Source of the DNA: Devosia lacusdianchii
GTDB taxonomy: Bacteria > Pseudomonadota > Alphaproteobacteria > Rhizobiales > Devosiaceae
Assembly (NCBI RefSeq): GCF_022429625.1
Contig: NZ_CP092483.1
Location: 1,426,001-1,490,000 of the forward strand
DNA: 64,000 bases
Direction of reading: 5' to 3'
The notes under the pieces are model-generated. The model saw only the letters and a list, made by a program, of their open reading frames with translations. It made no database searches and was not told the origin of the DNA. This document shows, in pieces, positions 1 to 11,172 of the stretch. Both the position numbers and the translations under genes were made by a program. Positions within the stretch are counted from its first letter, which is position 1. Each line of letters begins with the position of its first letter.

Positions 1-131
1 AAAACCAAGGGTTCCGCTTATGGCTATGCTAGGGCAAGTGTGATACTCGCCCCCGCTGTCGGCCGTAGCTGACCGCCTTGCAGGCGCTGGAAAGCGCGCC
101 TACATTGCCGCTTAGTCAGCCAACACGGTGC

Positions 132-160
132 TTGAAGATTTGGCACTGCGCCAATAAGAA
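132..160 (+). promoter_or_regulatory. Candidate promoter of acpP
   Basis: A TTGAAG at 132-137 and a TAAGAA at 155-160 are separated by exactly 17 bases and lie about 40 bases before the acpP start. The match to the vegetative consensus is only moderate. The rest of 1-198 shows no gene I can support. Confidence 0.35.
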
Positions 161-198
161 GCGAAACGAAACCTCGATTTCGAAAAGGGAAGTCAAAT

Positions 199-435
199 AT
201 GAGCGATGTCGCTGATCGGGTCCGCAAGATCGTTGTGGAACACCTCAATGTGGATGCCGAGAAGGTTGTCGAGAAGGCGAGCTTCATCGACGATCTGGGC
301 GCTGACTCTCTCGACCAGGTCGAGCTGGTGATGGCCTTCGAAGAAGAATTCTCGGTTGAAATTCCGGACGATGCCGCCGAGTCCATCCAGACTTTTGGCG
401 ACGCCGTTTCCTTCCTCACCAAGGCTGTCGGCTAA
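199..435 (+). CDS. acpP: Acyl carrier protein
   Basis: Small acidic 78-residue carrier that holds growing fatty-acyl chains on a phosphopantetheine arm in cytoplasmic type II fatty-acid synthesis. The phosphopantetheine site is Ser37 in the GADSLD motif, followed by the usual acidic helix II ([11 protein letters not shown]). Length is normal for the family. A purine-rich stretch (aaagggaag) before the ATG serves as ribosome site. The stop codon lies inside a perfect hairpin that separates it from fabF 23 bases downstream, the standard acpP-fabF pairing. Confidence 0.98.
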   Translation: MSDVADRVRKIVVEHLNVDAEKVVEKASFIDDLGADSLDQVELVMAFEEEFSVEIPDDAAESIQTFGDAVSFLTKAVG

Positions 436-444
436 TAGCCGACA
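426..444 (+). other. Hairpin across the acpP stop codon
   Basis: TGTCGGCT (426-433), loop AAT, AGCCGACA (437-444): a perfect 8-bp stem that starts in the last acpP codons and includes the TAA stop. There is no T-tract, so it is more likely an mRNA-processing or stability element, or a weak attenuator, than a full terminator. It could set the acpP:fabF ratio. Confidence 0.55.
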
Positions 445-458
445 GAGACAAGTTGACC

Positions 459-1727
<1,269 letters not shown>

Positions 1728-1744
1728 CTTTTCTTTGGATTGTG

Positions 1745-1787
1745 AAGGGGCACGTCGCGTTGTCGCGCGGTGTGCCCCTTGTCTTTG
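1745..1787 (+). terminator. Probable terminator after fabF
   Basis: AAGGGGCAC (1745-1753) pairs perfectly with GTGCCCCTT (1772-1780), with a further GC-rich foldback in the loop, followed by TTGTCTTT. It separates acpP-fabF from mltG. Confidence 0.65.
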
Positions 1788-1890
1788 CGGTAAGTCATGC
1801 GAACAATGCCGCCCACCGGCACTCCCGTGTCGGGATGATGACAAGATCCGGCGCTATCTCAACGCGAACGGGCTTCGAGGATGAACACCG

Positions 1891-3009
1891 ATGAATGATC
1901 GCAAGGCCCGGCGGCAGCGCCGACGCTCCAGTAATGGCTTCATCGATATCCTCAACGGCCTGCTGACGCTGCTGGTCATCGGCCTGCTCGTCGCTGGCGG
2001 CATATTTCTCTATGGCGCTTCCCAGTTCTACGGCGATGGCCCCCTGAGCGAGGAAACGACCTTCCGCGTCGATTCCGGTGCCGGTCTGGGTACCATTTCC
2101 GGGCGTCTGGAAGAGCAGGGGCTGATCAGCAATCGCTACGTGTTCCAGCTTGGCGGTCGCGCCCTGGAGCGCGCCGGCAGCATCAAGGCCGGCGATTTCC
2201 GCATCCCGGCCGGTGCCAGCATGGCCGATATCCTCAAAGAACTCACCGAGGGTAACCCGATCCGCTACGCGGTCACCATTCCCGAAGGCTGGACCTCGTG
2301 GGAGGCCGTGGCGCGCCTGAACGACGACGCCAACCAGCTGACCGGCGAGATTTCCAGCCTGCCGGCCGAGGGCTCGATTCTCCCGGGCAGCTACGACTAC
2401 GTTCCTGGCGATAGCAGGCAGTCCGTGCTCGACAAGATGCAGGCCGCCATGACCGCCGAACTTGCCACCATATGGGCGGCGCGCACGCCTGATCTGCCGA
2501 TCGAAACGCCCGAGGAACTCCTCGTCCTTGCCTCCATCGTCGAGAAGGAAACCGGCGTCGCCAGCGAGCGGCCACAGGTCGCCGCCGTCTTCGTCAACCG
2601 CCTGCGCGAAGGCATGCGGCTGCAATCCGATCCGACCATCATCTATGGCATCACCAAGGGCCAGAGCACCCTGGGCCGTGGCTTGCGCCGCTCCGAGATC
2701 GAGGCGCAGACGCCCTACAACACCTACCAGATCGATGGCCTTCCCCCGACCCCGATCGCCAATCCCGGCGTCGAGGCCCTCAAGGCCGTCGCCAATCCCG
2801 ATACCCACGAATACCTCTACTTCGTGGCCAAGGGCGCAACCCCCAGCGAGGGCCACGTCTTCGCCGAGACCTACGCCGAACATCAGGACAACGTCGCCCG
2901 CTACCGCGAGATCGCCCGCGAAGCCGAGCAGCAGTCCGAGGCTGAGGCCGAGGCCGCGCGCCAGGCCCTGGAAGCCGAGCAGGCCGGCGAAGCACCGGCC
3001 CAGCCGTGA
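1891..3009 (+). CDS. mltG: Endolytic murein transglycosylase MltG
   Basis: YceG/MltG family, 372 residues. An inner-membrane enzyme that cuts nascent glycan strands and is thought to set where peptidoglycan chains end. One transmembrane helix lies at about residues 17-45 after a basic Arg-rich N-terminus; the YceG domain fills about 90-330. The catalytic Glu sits in the conserved ASIVEKET motif and is residue 218, the same number as in E. coli MltG. The last 30 residues are Glu/Ala-rich low complexity. The start is the ATG at 1891 after GAGGATGAA. The stop overlaps the yicC start (GTGA). Confidence 0.95.
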   Translation: MNDRKARRQRRRSSNGFIDILNGLLTLLVIGLLVAGGIFLYGASQFYGDGPLSEETTFRVDSGAGLGTISGRLEEQGLISNRYVFQLGGRALERAGSIKAGDFRIPAGASMADILKELTEGNPIRYAVTIPEGWTSWEAVARLNDDANQLTGEISSLPAEGSILPGSYDYVPGDSRQSVLDKMQAAMTAELATIWAARTPDLPIETPEELLVLASIVEKETGVASERPQVAAVFVNRLREGMRLQSDPTIIYGITKGQSTLGRGLRRSEIEAQTPYNTYQIDGLPPTPIANPGVEALKAVANPDTHEYLYFVAKGATPSEGHVFAETYAEHQDNVARYREIAREAEQQSEAEAEAARQALEAEQAGEAPAQP

Positions 3010-3896
3010 GCCAATCGCTCGCCAGCATGACCGGCTATGCCCGCGCCACCGGCGGGGTAGCCGGAGCGTCGTTCTCCTGCGAGATCAAGTCGGTCAATGG
3101 CCGCGGTCTCGATATCAGGCTGCGCCTCGCCCCGGGCTTCGACGCTCTGGAAAGCGACATCCGCCAGCTCATCGGCAAGATGCTGTCGCGCGGCTCGGTC
3201 ACTTGCAACCTGTCCGTCGAGCGCGATGGGGCAGGGGGCGAGTTGCTGATCAACCAACAGGCATTGGCGACCGTTCTTGCAGCACTTGACCAGCTTGCTG
3301 GCAGCATAACGGCAGCGCCACCCACGCTTGATGGCATCCTCGCCCTCAAGGGCGTGCTCGAGCAGCGCGACCGGCCGATGTCCCCCGATGCCGAGGAAGC
3401 CCTCGCCTCTGCCATCCTCGACGGCGTCTCCCAGGCCCTTGTCGACCTCGTGCTGGCCCGTCGCCACGAGGGTACCCAGTTGGCGACAGTTTTGCTGGAA
3501 CGGCTGCGAGAGATCGAGTCCCTGGTAGCCCGCGCCGAGGCCCATCCGGCCCGTAGCCGCGAAGCCATCCTCGCCAAGTTGCGCCAGCAGGTCAGCGACA
3601 TCGCTGCCGACATCGCTATCCCGGAAGACCGCCTCGCCCAGGAAGCGCTCCTGCTGGCCACCAAGGCCGATATCCGCGAAGAACTCGACCGTCTGACCGC
3701 CCATATCACCAGTGCTCGCCAACTGATCGCCGGCGGTGGAGCAGTCGGCAGACGCCTGGATTTCCTGGCGCAGGAGTTCAACCGCGAGGCCAATACGCTG
3801 TGCAGCAAATCCAACGCAGTGGAGCTGACCGCCATCGGCCTTGACCTCAAGGCGGCGATCGATCAACTACGCGAGCAAGTGCAGAACATCGAGTAG
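3006..3896 (+). CDS. yicC: YicC family endoribonuclease
   Basis: 296 residues with the family's opening (SLASMTGYARA) and C-terminal DUF1732 end (EFNREANTLCSKSN, ending in the QVQNIE type). YicC proteins are RNA endonucleases involved in small-RNA turnover in E. coli; the role here is inferred from family. The start is a GTG overlapping the mltG stop by four bases, so translation is probably coupled. gmk follows after 10 bases, the normal alphaproteobacterial order. Confidence 0.93.
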   Translation: MSQSLASMTGYARATGGVAGASFSCEIKSVNGRGLDIRLRLAPGFDALESDIRQLIGKMLSRGSVTCNLSVERDGAGGELLINQQALATVLAALDQLAGSITAAPPTLDGILALKGVLEQRDRPMSPDAEEALASAILDGVSQALVDLVLARRHEGTQLATVLLERLREIESLVARAEAHPARSREAILAKLRQQVSDIAADIAIPEDRLAQEALLLATKADIREELDRLTAHITSARQLIAGGGAVGRRLDFLAQEFNREANTLCSKSNAVELTAIGLDLKAAIDQLREQVQNIE

Positions 3897-3906
3897 GATC
3901 TGGCTG

Positions 3907-4545
3907 ATGGAATTTCAGCGCCGCGGCGTCATGCTGGTCATCGCTTCGCCCTCGGGTGCCGGAAAATCCTCGATTTCGCGCGCCCTGTTCGGTGCCGACC
4001 CCAATATCCGGCTCTCTGTCTCCGTGACCACCCGTGCCCGCCGCACCGACGAGGTCGATGGCAAGCACTATCACTTCATCGATGTGCCCACCTTCAAGCG
4101 CATGCAGGCCGACGGCGAACTGCTGGAATCCGCCGAAGTTCACAGCAATTTCTACGGCACCCCGCGCGCCAAAGTCGAGGAACAGCTTGCCGCCGGCAAT
4201 GACATCCTGTTCGACATCGACTACCAGGGCACCCTCCAGCTCTATCGCAATAGCCGCAAGGACATGGTGACGGTCTTCATCCTGCCGCCCTCCATCAAGG
4301 AGTTGCGCGCCCGTCTCGAACGCCGTGCTCAGGACAGCGTCGGCACCATCGAAAAGCGCCTGCAGAACGCACGCACCGAGATGGATCACTTCAGCGAATA
4401 CGACTACGTCATCGTCAACGAAGATCTCGAAGCCTCAACCCAACGCGTCCGCTCCATCCTCGTATCAGCGCGCTTGGAGCGCGAGCGCCAGATCAATTTG
4501 ATTAGCTTCGTCAAAGACTTGCAGAGTCAGATCGATTCGATCTGA
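3907..4545 (+). CDS. gmk: Guanylate kinase
   Basis: Phosphorylates GMP to GDP with ATP. From the ATG at 3907 it has 212 residues, the usual length. The P-loop is SPSGAGKS (residues 14-21); the GMP-binding region (SVTTRARRTDEVDGKHYHF) and the lid-type Arg-rich segment (RLERRAQDS) are present. The reading frame stays open further upstream but that part overlaps yicC and does not look like Gmk. Last gene of the mltG-yicC-gmk run. Confidence 0.96.
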   Translation: MEFQRRGVMLVIASPSGAGKSSISRALFGADPNIRLSVSVTTRARRTDEVDGKHYHFIDVPTFKRMQADGELLESAEVHSNFYGTPRAKVEEQLAAGNDILFDIDYQGTLQLYRNSRKDMVTVFILPPSIKELRARLERRAQDSVGTIEKRLQNARTEMDHFSEYDYVIVNEDLEASTQRVRSILVSARLERERQINLISFVKDLQSQIDSI

Positions 4546-4651
4546 CAAGAGGGCGATGGCATCAGAGACCTCATGAGGGGCCTGTCGAACCACGAGGTCG
4601 TGGCACGCATATCGGGCGATGGACGTACGTCGCAGGTTTCTCGCGATCGTC

Positions 4652-4713
4652 ACCACCCGGCTTATCCGGGTGGTCCATGCGATGCCGGTGGATTGCCCGG
4701 ACAAGCCGGGCAA
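4652..4713. repeat. Paired-hairpin intergenic repeat
   Basis: Two perfect hairpins in tandem. ACCACCCGG (4652-4660) pairs with CCGGGTGGT (4666-4674) around CTTAT, and TTGCCCGG (4693-4700) pairs with CCGGGCAA (4706-4713) around ACAAG. The 5-base loops and pairing resemble the other repeats listed at 24066, 30881 and 33513. It lies between gmk and the MFS gene. Confidence 0.6.
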
Positions 4714-4738
4714 TGACGGTGGAAACAGGAGGCAGGAC

Positions 4739-5974
4739 ATGATCAGGCCACCCACCGTCATCCGCCGAGGTACCCCGGCCTTCTACCGCGCCAACATCGC
4801 GTTCTTTCTCTCAGCCTTCGCCATCTTCGCCTCGCTCTACTCGGTGCAGCCGCTGCTGCCGATCTTTGCCGCCGAGTTCGGCCTCGATGCCGGCGCCAGC
4901 TCGCTGGCCCTCTCCGTCACCACCGCCACGCTGGCCATCGCCCTGTTATTCGCCAGTTGGGTGGCGGACCGTGTGGGTCGCAAGGCGCTCATGGTATGGG
5001 CGATCCTCCTTACGGCCGGCCTTGGCCTCCTGCTGCCGCTTGCCCCCAACTGGTGGTCACTGCTGATCATCCGCACCACAATGGGGCTGACGCTCTCGGG
5101 CCTCCCGGCGGTCGCTATGGTCTATCTGGCCGAAGAGATCGACCCTGACGCTCTGGGTTTCTCGATGGGGCTCTACATTGGCGGTACGGCTATTGGCGGC
5201 ATGGCCGGGCGACTGGTCTCCGGCGTGCTGGCGGACTGGATCGGCTGGCGCCCGGCGCTCGGCGTCCTCGGAGGCGCCATCGCAATAGCGGCCATTGTTG
5301 TCGTGATCCTGCTGCCGACACCACAGAACTCCTCCCGCACCCGGCCAGGCCTGCGCCAACTCGCACATCTCGTGCGGGTGCAGTTCAACGACGCCGGGCT
5401 TCCCTGGCTATTCGCCTCGGCATTCCTGCTGATGGGCAGCTTTGTCACGCTCTACAACTATGCCGGCTTCCGCCTGGCCCTGCCGCCATTCGCGCTCAGC
5501 CACTCCGCCATCGCGGCCATCTTCGTGGTCTATCTCTTCGGCAGTGTCAGCTCCGCTTGGGCCGGTGGCCTCGCCCAGCAATTGGGTCGACGTAAGGTCT
5601 ATTGGGCCATGGTCCTGACAATGGCCGTCGGCGTATTCCTCACGCTACTCCCCAGCACACCCGCGATCATCGCCGGCCTGGCGATCGCCACCATTGGCTA
5701 CTTCGCCGCCCACGGCATTGCCAGCGCCTGGGTTGCCCGCCGTGCGCTGGTCGGGCGCGCACAGGCGTCCGCCATCTACCTCTTCGCCTATTATCTCGGC
5801 TCGTCCATCCTCGGCACGCTGGGTGGCTACGCCTGGATCGCCTGGGGCTGGAACGGCGTCATGCTGGTCAGCGGCGGCGCCATCATCGTCGCCATGCTCA
5901 TCGCCATCCGCCTGATGGCGCTGCCAGCGCTGCCTATGCCCGAACGGCCACTAGAGCCGCCCGCGGGTGTCTAG
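4739..5974 (+). CDS. MFS transporter, YnfM-like
   Basis: 411-residue major facilitator protein with about 12 predicted membrane helices. The conserved loop 2-3 motif reads [10 protein letters not shown]. The overall pattern ([29 protein letters not shown]) resembles the YnfM/arabinose-efflux type; the substrate cannot be told. The start is the ATG at 4739, directly after a good ribosome site (GGAGG about 7 bases before). A longer open frame upstream runs through the repeat hairpins and is not coding. The gene ends in a CTAG shared with the convergent rsmA stop. Confidence 0.85.
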   Translation: MIRPPTVIRRGTPAFYRANIAFFLSAFAIFASLYSVQPLLPIFAAEFGLDAGASSLALSVTTATLAIALLFASWVADRVGRKALMVWAILLTAGLGLLLPLAPNWWSLLIIRTTMGLTLSGLPAVAMVYLAEEIDPDALGFSMGLYIGGTAIGGMAGRLVSGVLADWIGWRPALGVLGGAIAIAAIVVVILLPTPQNSSRTRPGLRQLAHLVRVQFNDAGLPWLFASAFLLMGSFVTLYNYAGFRLALPPFALSHSAIAAIFVVYLFGSVSSAWAGGLAQQLGRRKVYWAMVLTMAVGVFLTLLPSTPAIIAGLAIATIGYFAAHGIASAWVARRALVGRAQASAIYLFAYYLGSSILGTLGGYAWIAWGWNGVMLVSGGAIIVAMLIAIRLMALPALPMPERPLEPPAGV

Positions 5975-6819
5975 CCCTGCCGCAATGCCGGCAGCGCTCG
6001 CGCCATAGCCAGGAATGCTTCCACCGGCAGGTCCTCGGCCCGCTCATCGCCCTTGAGTCCACCGGCCGCCAGCAGGCCCTCCATCGGCACACCCACGGCC
6101 TTGAGGCTCTGCCGCACCATCTTGCGCCGCTGACCAAAAGCCGCACGGGTGACATGTTCGAGGTTCTTCACCGTCACATCGTCACCGATCGTTTTCGGCA
6201 CCAGATGAACCACGGCCGATGTCACATTGGGCGGCGGCACGAAGGCCTGACGGCCCACATTGAACGCAATCCGCGCCTCGGTCCGCCATCCGGCGAGCAC
6301 GCCGAGCCGGCCATAGGGATCCTCACTGGGCTTGGCGCAAATGCGCTCGGCAACCTCGCGCTGGAACATCAGCGTCAGGCTCTCGAAAAAGCTCGGCCAT
6401 GGGTCGAGCGTCAGCCAGCCGGTCAGCAGCGGCGTTGCGATATTGTAGGGCAGGTTGGCAATGATCCTCGTCGGGCCATCGGCGAGCAGCCGATAATCCA
6501 TCTCCATGGCGTCGCCGCTGATGACGGTCAGCCTACCCGGGTAAGCCTCGGCAATCTGCACCAGCGCCGGCAGCGCCCGGGCATCGCGCTCGATCGCCAC
6601 CACTTCGCGCGCCCCCTCGGCCAGCAGCGCTCGCGTCAAACCACCGGGACCCGGTCCGACCTCAATCACCCGCACACCCTCGAGCGAACCGCCGACCCGC
6701 GCAATGCGCGACGTCAGGTTGAGGTCCAGCAAGAAGTTCTGCCCCAACTCCTTCTTGGCGCGCAGCCCGTGCTCGGCGATGACTTCGCGCAGCGGCGGCA
6801 GATTGTCGATCTGGCTCAT
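5971..6819 (-). CDS. rsmA: 16S rRNA (adenine1518/1519-N6)-dimethyltransferase
   Basis: KsgA/RsmA, 282 residues, dimethylates two adjacent adenines in the 3' terminal helix of 16S rRNA during 30S maturation. Visible motifs: LGQNFLLD (25-32), the SAM-binding EVGPGPGGL (53-61), the acidic DAMEMD, and NLPYNIA (122-128). Start and pdxA stop overlap as ATGA, so it is the last gene of the lptF-to-rsmA operon. The tail-to-tail overlap with the MFS gene is only CTAG. Confidence 0.97.
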   Translation of the reverse strand: MSQIDNLPPLREVIAEHGLRAKKELGQNFLLDLNLTSRIARVGGSLEGVRVIEVGPGPGGLTRALLAEGAREVVAIERDARALPALVQIAEAYPGRLTVISGDAMEMDYRLLADGPTRIIANLPYNIATPLLTGWLTLDPWPSFFESLTLMFQREVAERICAKPSEDPYGRLGVLAGWRTEARIAFNVGRQAFVPPPNVTSAVVHLVPKTIGDDVTVKNLEHVTRAAFGQRRKMVRQSLKAVGVPMEGLLAAGGLKGDERAEDLPVEAFLAMARALPALRQG

Positions 6820-7814
6820 GAGCGCGCCGTCATGCCGTCGGCCATGCTGATGGCCGCTAGAAAGCTCTTGGACGAGGCGCGGCCCGTTCCAGCCAGGTCG
6901 AATGCTGTTCCGTGATCGGGCGACGTCCGCACGATGGGCAGGCCCAGCGTCACGTTGACGGCGTCCTCGAATGCGACAGTCTTGATCGGGATCAGCGCCT
7001 GATCGTGATACATCGCTACCACCGCGTCATAGCGCGCCCAATGCGTGGGGTAGAACAGCGTGTCGGCGGGCAGGGGGCCTTCCACGGCGATCCCCTCGAA
7101 TTGCAACTGTGCCACCGCCGGCGCCACGATCTCCAGGTCCTCCCGCCCGATGGCTCCGCCTTCACCCGCGTGCGGATTGAGGCCTGCCACGGCAATCTGC
7201 GGCTCTGCGATACCAAAGCGCTGCTTGAGGTCATGCGCCACCACCCGCACGGTCTCAACGATGAGGTCGCGCGTCAGCAGGCTGGCCACATCCTTGATCG
7301 GCACATGAATGGTCACCGGCACGGTGCGCAATCCGCCGTGGGCGAGCATCATCACAGGAAGCGGCGGCTTGCCGCCCCGCGCGCAAAGCTCAGCGAGAAA
7401 CTCGGTGTGACCAGGGTGCTTGAAGCCGGAATGATAGAGGGCAGCCTTGTGAATCGGCGCCGTTACCAGCGCCCGGCAGGTTCCGGTGAGAGTGGCGTCC
7501 ATTGCAGCGGCGATCGATCCGATAACCGCATTGGCTGATAGTGGCGACGCATGTCCAGGATTGTCGGAAACCAGACCCTCGATTGGCACGATCGGCAGGC
7601 TATCGGCAAACGCCGGCGCCGCATCGGCCACCGCCACTTCGATCATCTCGATCCTCAGACCCAGGCGTTCGGCCCTGGCCCTCAGAAAGTCGGTGTTTCC
7701 GAACAGGCAGAATGGACTCAGCCCCAGCTCCCGCCGGCGCGCATAGAGGCCCAGCACGATGTCCGGCCCCACACCCGCAGGTTCGCCCATGCTGATGGCC
7801 AGCGGCTTGTCCAT
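6816..7814 (-). CDS. pdxA: 4-hydroxythreonine-4-phosphate dehydrogenase
   Basis: Catalyses the NAD-dependent step of pyridoxal 5'-phosphate synthesis (DXP-dependent route). The chosen ATG gives 332 residues and begins [16 protein letters not shown], with the hallmark GEPAG at 10-14. Metal-site regions ([23 protein letters not shown]) and the C-terminal [15 protein letters not shown] motif are present. A longer frame upstream runs through a terminator-like hairpin and is unlikely. pdxA and rsmA together after surA is a common bacterial arrangement. Confidence 0.96.
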   Translation of the reverse strand: MDKPLAISMGEPAGVGPDIVLGLYARRRELGLSPFCLFGNTDFLRARAERLGLRIEMIEVAVADAAPAFADSLPIVPIEGLVSDNPGHASPLSANAVIGSIAAAMDATLTGTCRALVTAPIHKAALYHSGFKHPGHTEFLAELCARGGKPPLPVMMLAHGGLRTVPVTIHVPIKDVASLLTRDLIVETVRVVAHDLKQRFGIAEPQIAVAGLNPHAGEGGAIGREDLEIVAPAVAQLQFEGIAVEGPLPADTLFYPTHWARYDAVVAMYHDQALIPIKTVAFEDAVNVTLGLPIVRTSPDHGTAFDLAGTGRASSKSFLAAISMADGMTARS

Positions 7815-7840
7815 CTCGGCCCCCGTCGGTGAACAGGCAG

Positions 7841-7860
7841 AAAGGCCCGCGACGCGGGCC
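7841..7860 (-). terminator. Terminator-like hairpin between surA and pdxA
   Basis: On the minus strand GGCCCGC pairs perfectly with GCGGGCC around GTC and is followed by TTTCTG. It sits in the gap between the surA-like stop and the pdxA start, so it may lower expression of pdxA-rsmA relative to the outer-membrane genes. Confidence 0.6.
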
Positions 7861-7868
7861 ATCCGTGC

Positions 7869-8768
7869 TTAGTTGTAGATGATCTTGGCGTTCTTGCGCA
7901 GCTGTTCCATGTAGCTGCTGACGCGGCCGCTCAGAGCCTCGTTGCCGGCCTCTGCGCGGAGGTCGCCCTTGATGAAGGTCAGATCCTGCGCCTGCGTCTT
8001 CTCACAGACTGCCAGCATCGACACGCCATTCTCCACGACACGCGGCTTGGTGATGCCGCCGACATTGAGGCCGGCCAGTTCCTTGGCGATGGCTTCAGGC
8101 ATCTGCGTGGCATGACGACGGCCGACATCGATCACGGCGGCGTCGGTGAAACCAAGCGACAGATCGACGGCCGTATCGCAGCCAGCAAAGCTCGCCTTGT
8201 AGCGATTGGCCTGGCCGGTGCGGTTGCTGGAGCCCTGGCCGACAAAAATGATCTCTTTGAGGATATAGTCGAAGTTCTGATAGGCTTGGAGCTGACCTGC
8301 CGCCTGCTGGTCCAGGTCAAGGTCCGAAATCTGCACCTGCGGCATGATGGCCGCTTCTGTCACGCCGTTCCAGGCGATCGCGGCGCGCAGGCGATCCTTG
8401 AGCGTATCCATGTTGATGCCGCCCTGCTGCAGCATCTGCGCCAGCCGTTCCTGGCTGACATTGAGGTTGCGAGCGATCTGCAGGAACGCGTCATCCACCT
8501 GCGCATTGGAGACCGTGATGCCGAGGCGCTTGGCCTCGGTCATCTGGATGGCTTCATCGATCAACTGATCGGTCGCGCCCTTCTGCCCACCATTGTTGCC
8601 TTCGAGCGCGAACAGCTTCACGCGCTGGGCAACCTGCATGTCGGTAATCGGCGTGCCGTTGACGGTGACGCGCACGTTCTGAGCCAGGGCTGGCATAGCC
8701 GCAGCAATGGTCAGCACCGCACCCATGATAACGGCGCCAGTTGCGCGCCCCCAGAAACCGTTCGCCAT
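7869..8768 (-). CDS. SurA-like periplasmic chaperone
   Basis: 299 residues from the ATG at 8768. A signal peptide ends near residue 30 (PALAQ). The next 120 residues match the SurA N-terminal chaperone domain pattern (VNGTPITDMQVAQRVKLF, then AQMLQQGGINMDTLKDRLRA). The C-terminal half resembles a parvulin (PPIase) region only weakly: about 150 residues with few of the expected conserved positions, so isomerase activity is doubtful. The position between lptD and pdxA is where surA normally lies. It should escort outer-membrane proteins, LptD included. Confidence 0.85.
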   Translation of the reverse strand: MANGFWGRATGAVIMGAVLTIAAAMPALAQNVRVTVNGTPITDMQVAQRVKLFALEGNNGGQKGATDQLIDEAIQMTEAKRLGITVSNAQVDDAFLQIARNLNVSQERLAQMLQQGGINMDTLKDRLRAAIAWNGVTEAAIMPQVQISDLDLDQQAAGQLQAYQNFDYILKEIIFVGQGSSNRTGQANRYKASFAGCDTAVDLSLGFTDAAVIDVGRRHATQMPEAIAKELAGLNVGGITKPRVVENGVSMLAVCEKTQAQDLTFIKGDLRAEAGNEALSGRVSSYMEQLRKNAKIIYN

Positions 8769-8862
8769 TATTGTCGCTCGCCTCGAATTTCGTGTGCTCC
8801 CGCTTCCATGCGGCGGGAAAATGTCGCTGTCAATTGCTCGCTGAATACGGCCAAAATCCGGT

Positions 8863-11172
8863 TCACCTGGGCAAGCCGACACCGCCACTATAGCCGAGAT
8901 CGAACCCGGCGGGGGCCTTTAGACGGAACGTTGCCGTGAACCGGGTATCGTTGGCAGTCGTGTGGGTGGGTCCCGTCCGGGTCACACCGGCGCCGACCAC
9001 CAGATAGCCATCGTCATAGGTCAGCGCGCCGCCCACCTGCAGCCAGTTGTTCGCGGCGAGGTCCCAATAGGTGTTGGCGCGGACCGTCCAGTACTCGGCC
9101 ACCGGCACGCCAACTTCGGCACCGATCTGGTGCTGGTCCGCGAGTTGGCCGGTCGCGGCGTTGGCCGCGATGAAATTGTAGTCGAGGGTCGCAGAGTAGC
9201 CCGAATTCGCAAAACTGGCGCCCAGTCCGGCTCGGGTGACCTTCGGGTCGCTCGCATTGACCTGCAGCTTGCCGCCCACCTCGAACCCCGGCAGGAACGA
9301 GCCATAGGCGCCCAGCACTGCGTAAGAGGCTCCGTCGCTCAGGCCCGCGCCGACAGCCGTTTGCGCCGGGTCTGCCGCCGCGAACGCATTGGGGCCGGCG
9401 AGCTGGAACGATCCACCCGCGATCAGCTCCAGATAGCTGCCGTCAGCGAAGTTAGCTTGGTAGCGGCCGCCAATATTGGCCCGCAGGCCGGTCTCCTGCC
9501 GGTCATTGCCTGAGAAACGGTTGTAGCTGAACAGGTTTGTGTCATCGAACACGAAGCTCTGAGCGTCGTCATTGGTGATGCCGACCGCCGTGGTGTTGGA
9601 CCCGCGATAGACCAACTGCCCGATCGGCTCGATCAGATGCACGGTCGAGCCGTCGTTTGCTGCCATGGGAAAGCGCACGTCCATCGCCGCGATCGGTGTG
9701 GCGCTCCATAGCGTCGTCTCGCCAGGGGCCGCGGGGAGCGCGCTGCTGCCGTCGTAATATGCGACATCCGCGCGACCACCGAGATAGGGCGTCGCGACGA
9801 AGCCGCCCGCGCCAATCCACTGCGTCTGCCATCCGGCCTGGAAGCTCGCATGCTGCTTGTTGCCGGAATAGCCGAATGTGTAGGGCACGCCGTTGATATC
9901 AGTGGCGGAATCGAGGTCGCGCCGCACGCCCAGCAGCCGCGCGCTGATCTCGATCCGGCCCAGGCCCGGCGCTAGTTCTTCGATATGCTCATACCGCAAG
10001 GCGGGCAGGGCCTGCCCCTGTTTGCCTTGGTCGGCCGCCGTCACATTGCCCAGCAAGTTGAACTGCTGCACGCGCGCATCGATGAAGGTGTCGTCGGTAA
10101 CATGGGTCGCGTAGACCTCGTTGACCGACGATTTGGCTGTGCTCATCCGGTAGTCGATAAGATAGGCAGCGTCGGTGAAGGCGGTGTAGCTCCAGCCCAC
10201 CTTCCAGTCCTCGATCGGGCGGAATTCACCCGATGTCTGAACGGCGCCGCGCCAGTCGGTTTGTGCCTCGCTGAAGGTAAAGGCATTCTTGTCGAACTGA
10301 TAAAGCCCGGACGCCTTGATCTGGAATGAACCGGCGTCGAACCTCTGCACCCACTCTGCGCCCAACAGGAACCCTTGGCGGGTCAGCAGCGTCGGGGTCA
10401 GGATGATATCGGTCCAGCGGCTCGAATAGGCCGTCACCGGCACCTCGACCTTGAGGCCGATGGCATCGCTATAGTCGATCGATGGCGTACGCACATTGGC
10501 GAGGGCCGCCTCGCTCGTATCAGGCAGCCACAGAAACGGCAGCCAGGCAACAGGAATGCCCAGCAAGGACAGGGTGGGCTGCTCGAGATAGAGCGAGCCA
10601 TCCTCGGCATTGTAGGTGATCTGCGCGGCATTGACCGACCAGCCGATCCGGCGGCCCTGATCGTCGACGCACTCGCCACAGGGTGCATAACTGGCATCCT
10701 GCAGCAGCGTTTGTAGCGCCGCGTCATAGTCCACGCTGTCAGCGGTAATGCGCGCGCCGTCATAGGTCGTGATGGTTAGCGAATTGATGAAGGCCTGCTT
10801 CATCCCGCCGGTCACTTCCAGGTCCTGCGTTTCCATCAGATTGCCCGATGGGTCGAGGATGGTCACGGCGCCGCTGAAATGAACCGTCTTGCTGCGGCGA
10901 TCATAGACCAGGCTTTGCCCGGTCAGCGTGTAGCCGCTTTGCGTCAACACCACGTCGCCATTGGCGGTGATGATGCCGGTGGCGCCCTCGAACACGAGGC
11001 TGTTCGCCTCGACGCCGGCTGGCGCGGACGAGTCGATGGGCGCATTGAAAAGATCAGCCGGAACAAGACCCTGCGCTGAGGTTGCGGTGGCGAGGGCAAG
11101 CATCAGCACCGCGCTGGCGCTAGCCAGGCGAAGCGACGACACAATCCTTTCGCCCCAGCCCCTTGTCTTCAC
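8863..11172 (-). CDS. lptD: LPS-assembly protein LptD
   Basis: 769 residues. A signal peptide ends near residue 33 (ATATSA). An OstA/LptA-like jellyroll follows at about 50-190 (ANGDVVLTQSGYTLTGQSLVYDR in pieces), then a long beta-barrel region. LptD inserts LPS in the outer leaflet of the outer membrane, fed by the LptBFGC machine. The start overlaps the lptG stop as ATGA. Two cysteines (CGEC) occur near residue 160. Neighbours lptF, lptG and surA confirm the role. Confidence 0.95.
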   Translation of the reverse strand: MKTRGWGERIVSSLRLASASAVLMLALATATSAQGLVPADLFNAPIDSSAPAGVEANSLVFEGATGIITANGDVVLTQSGYTLTGQSLVYDRRSKTVHFSGAVTILDPSGNLMETQDLEVTGGMKQAFINSLTITTYDGARITADSVDYDAALQTLLQDASYAPCGECVDDQGRRIGWSVNAAQITYNAEDGSLYLEQPTLSLLGIPVAWLPFLWLPDTSEAALANVRTPSIDYSDAIGLKVEVPVTAYSSRWTDIILTPTLLTRQGFLLGAEWVQRFDAGSFQIKASGLYQFDKNAFTFSEAQTDWRGAVQTSGEFRPIEDWKVGWSYTAFTDAAYLIDYRMSTAKSSVNEVYATHVTDDTFIDARVQQFNLLGNVTAADQGKQGQALPALRYEHIEELAPGLGRIEISARLLGVRRDLDSATDINGVPYTFGYSGNKQHASFQAGWQTQWIGAGGFVATPYLGGRADVAYYDGSSALPAAPGETTLWSATPIAAMDVRFPMAANDGSTVHLIEPIGQLVYRGSNTTAVGITNDDAQSFVFDDTNLFSYNRFSGNDRQETGLRANIGGRYQANFADGSYLELIAGGSFQLAGPNAFAAADPAQTAVGAGLSDGASYAVLGAYGSFLPGFEVGGKLQVNASDPKVTRAGLGASFANSGYSATLDYNFIAANAATGQLADQHQIGAEVGVPVAEYWTVRANTYWDLAANNWLQVGGALTYDDGYLVVGAGVTRTGPTHTTANDTRFTATFRLKAPAGFDLGYSGGVGLPR

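Noticed and set aside
1795..2883. 362-codon open frame opposite mltG
   Set aside because: Shadow of a well-supported gene, low-complexity Gly/Asp-rich product.
5602..6915. 437-codon plus-strand open frame across the MFS gene end and rsmA
   Set aside because: It overlaps two clear genes (MFS transporter, rsmA), and its His/Arg-rich product has no family character.
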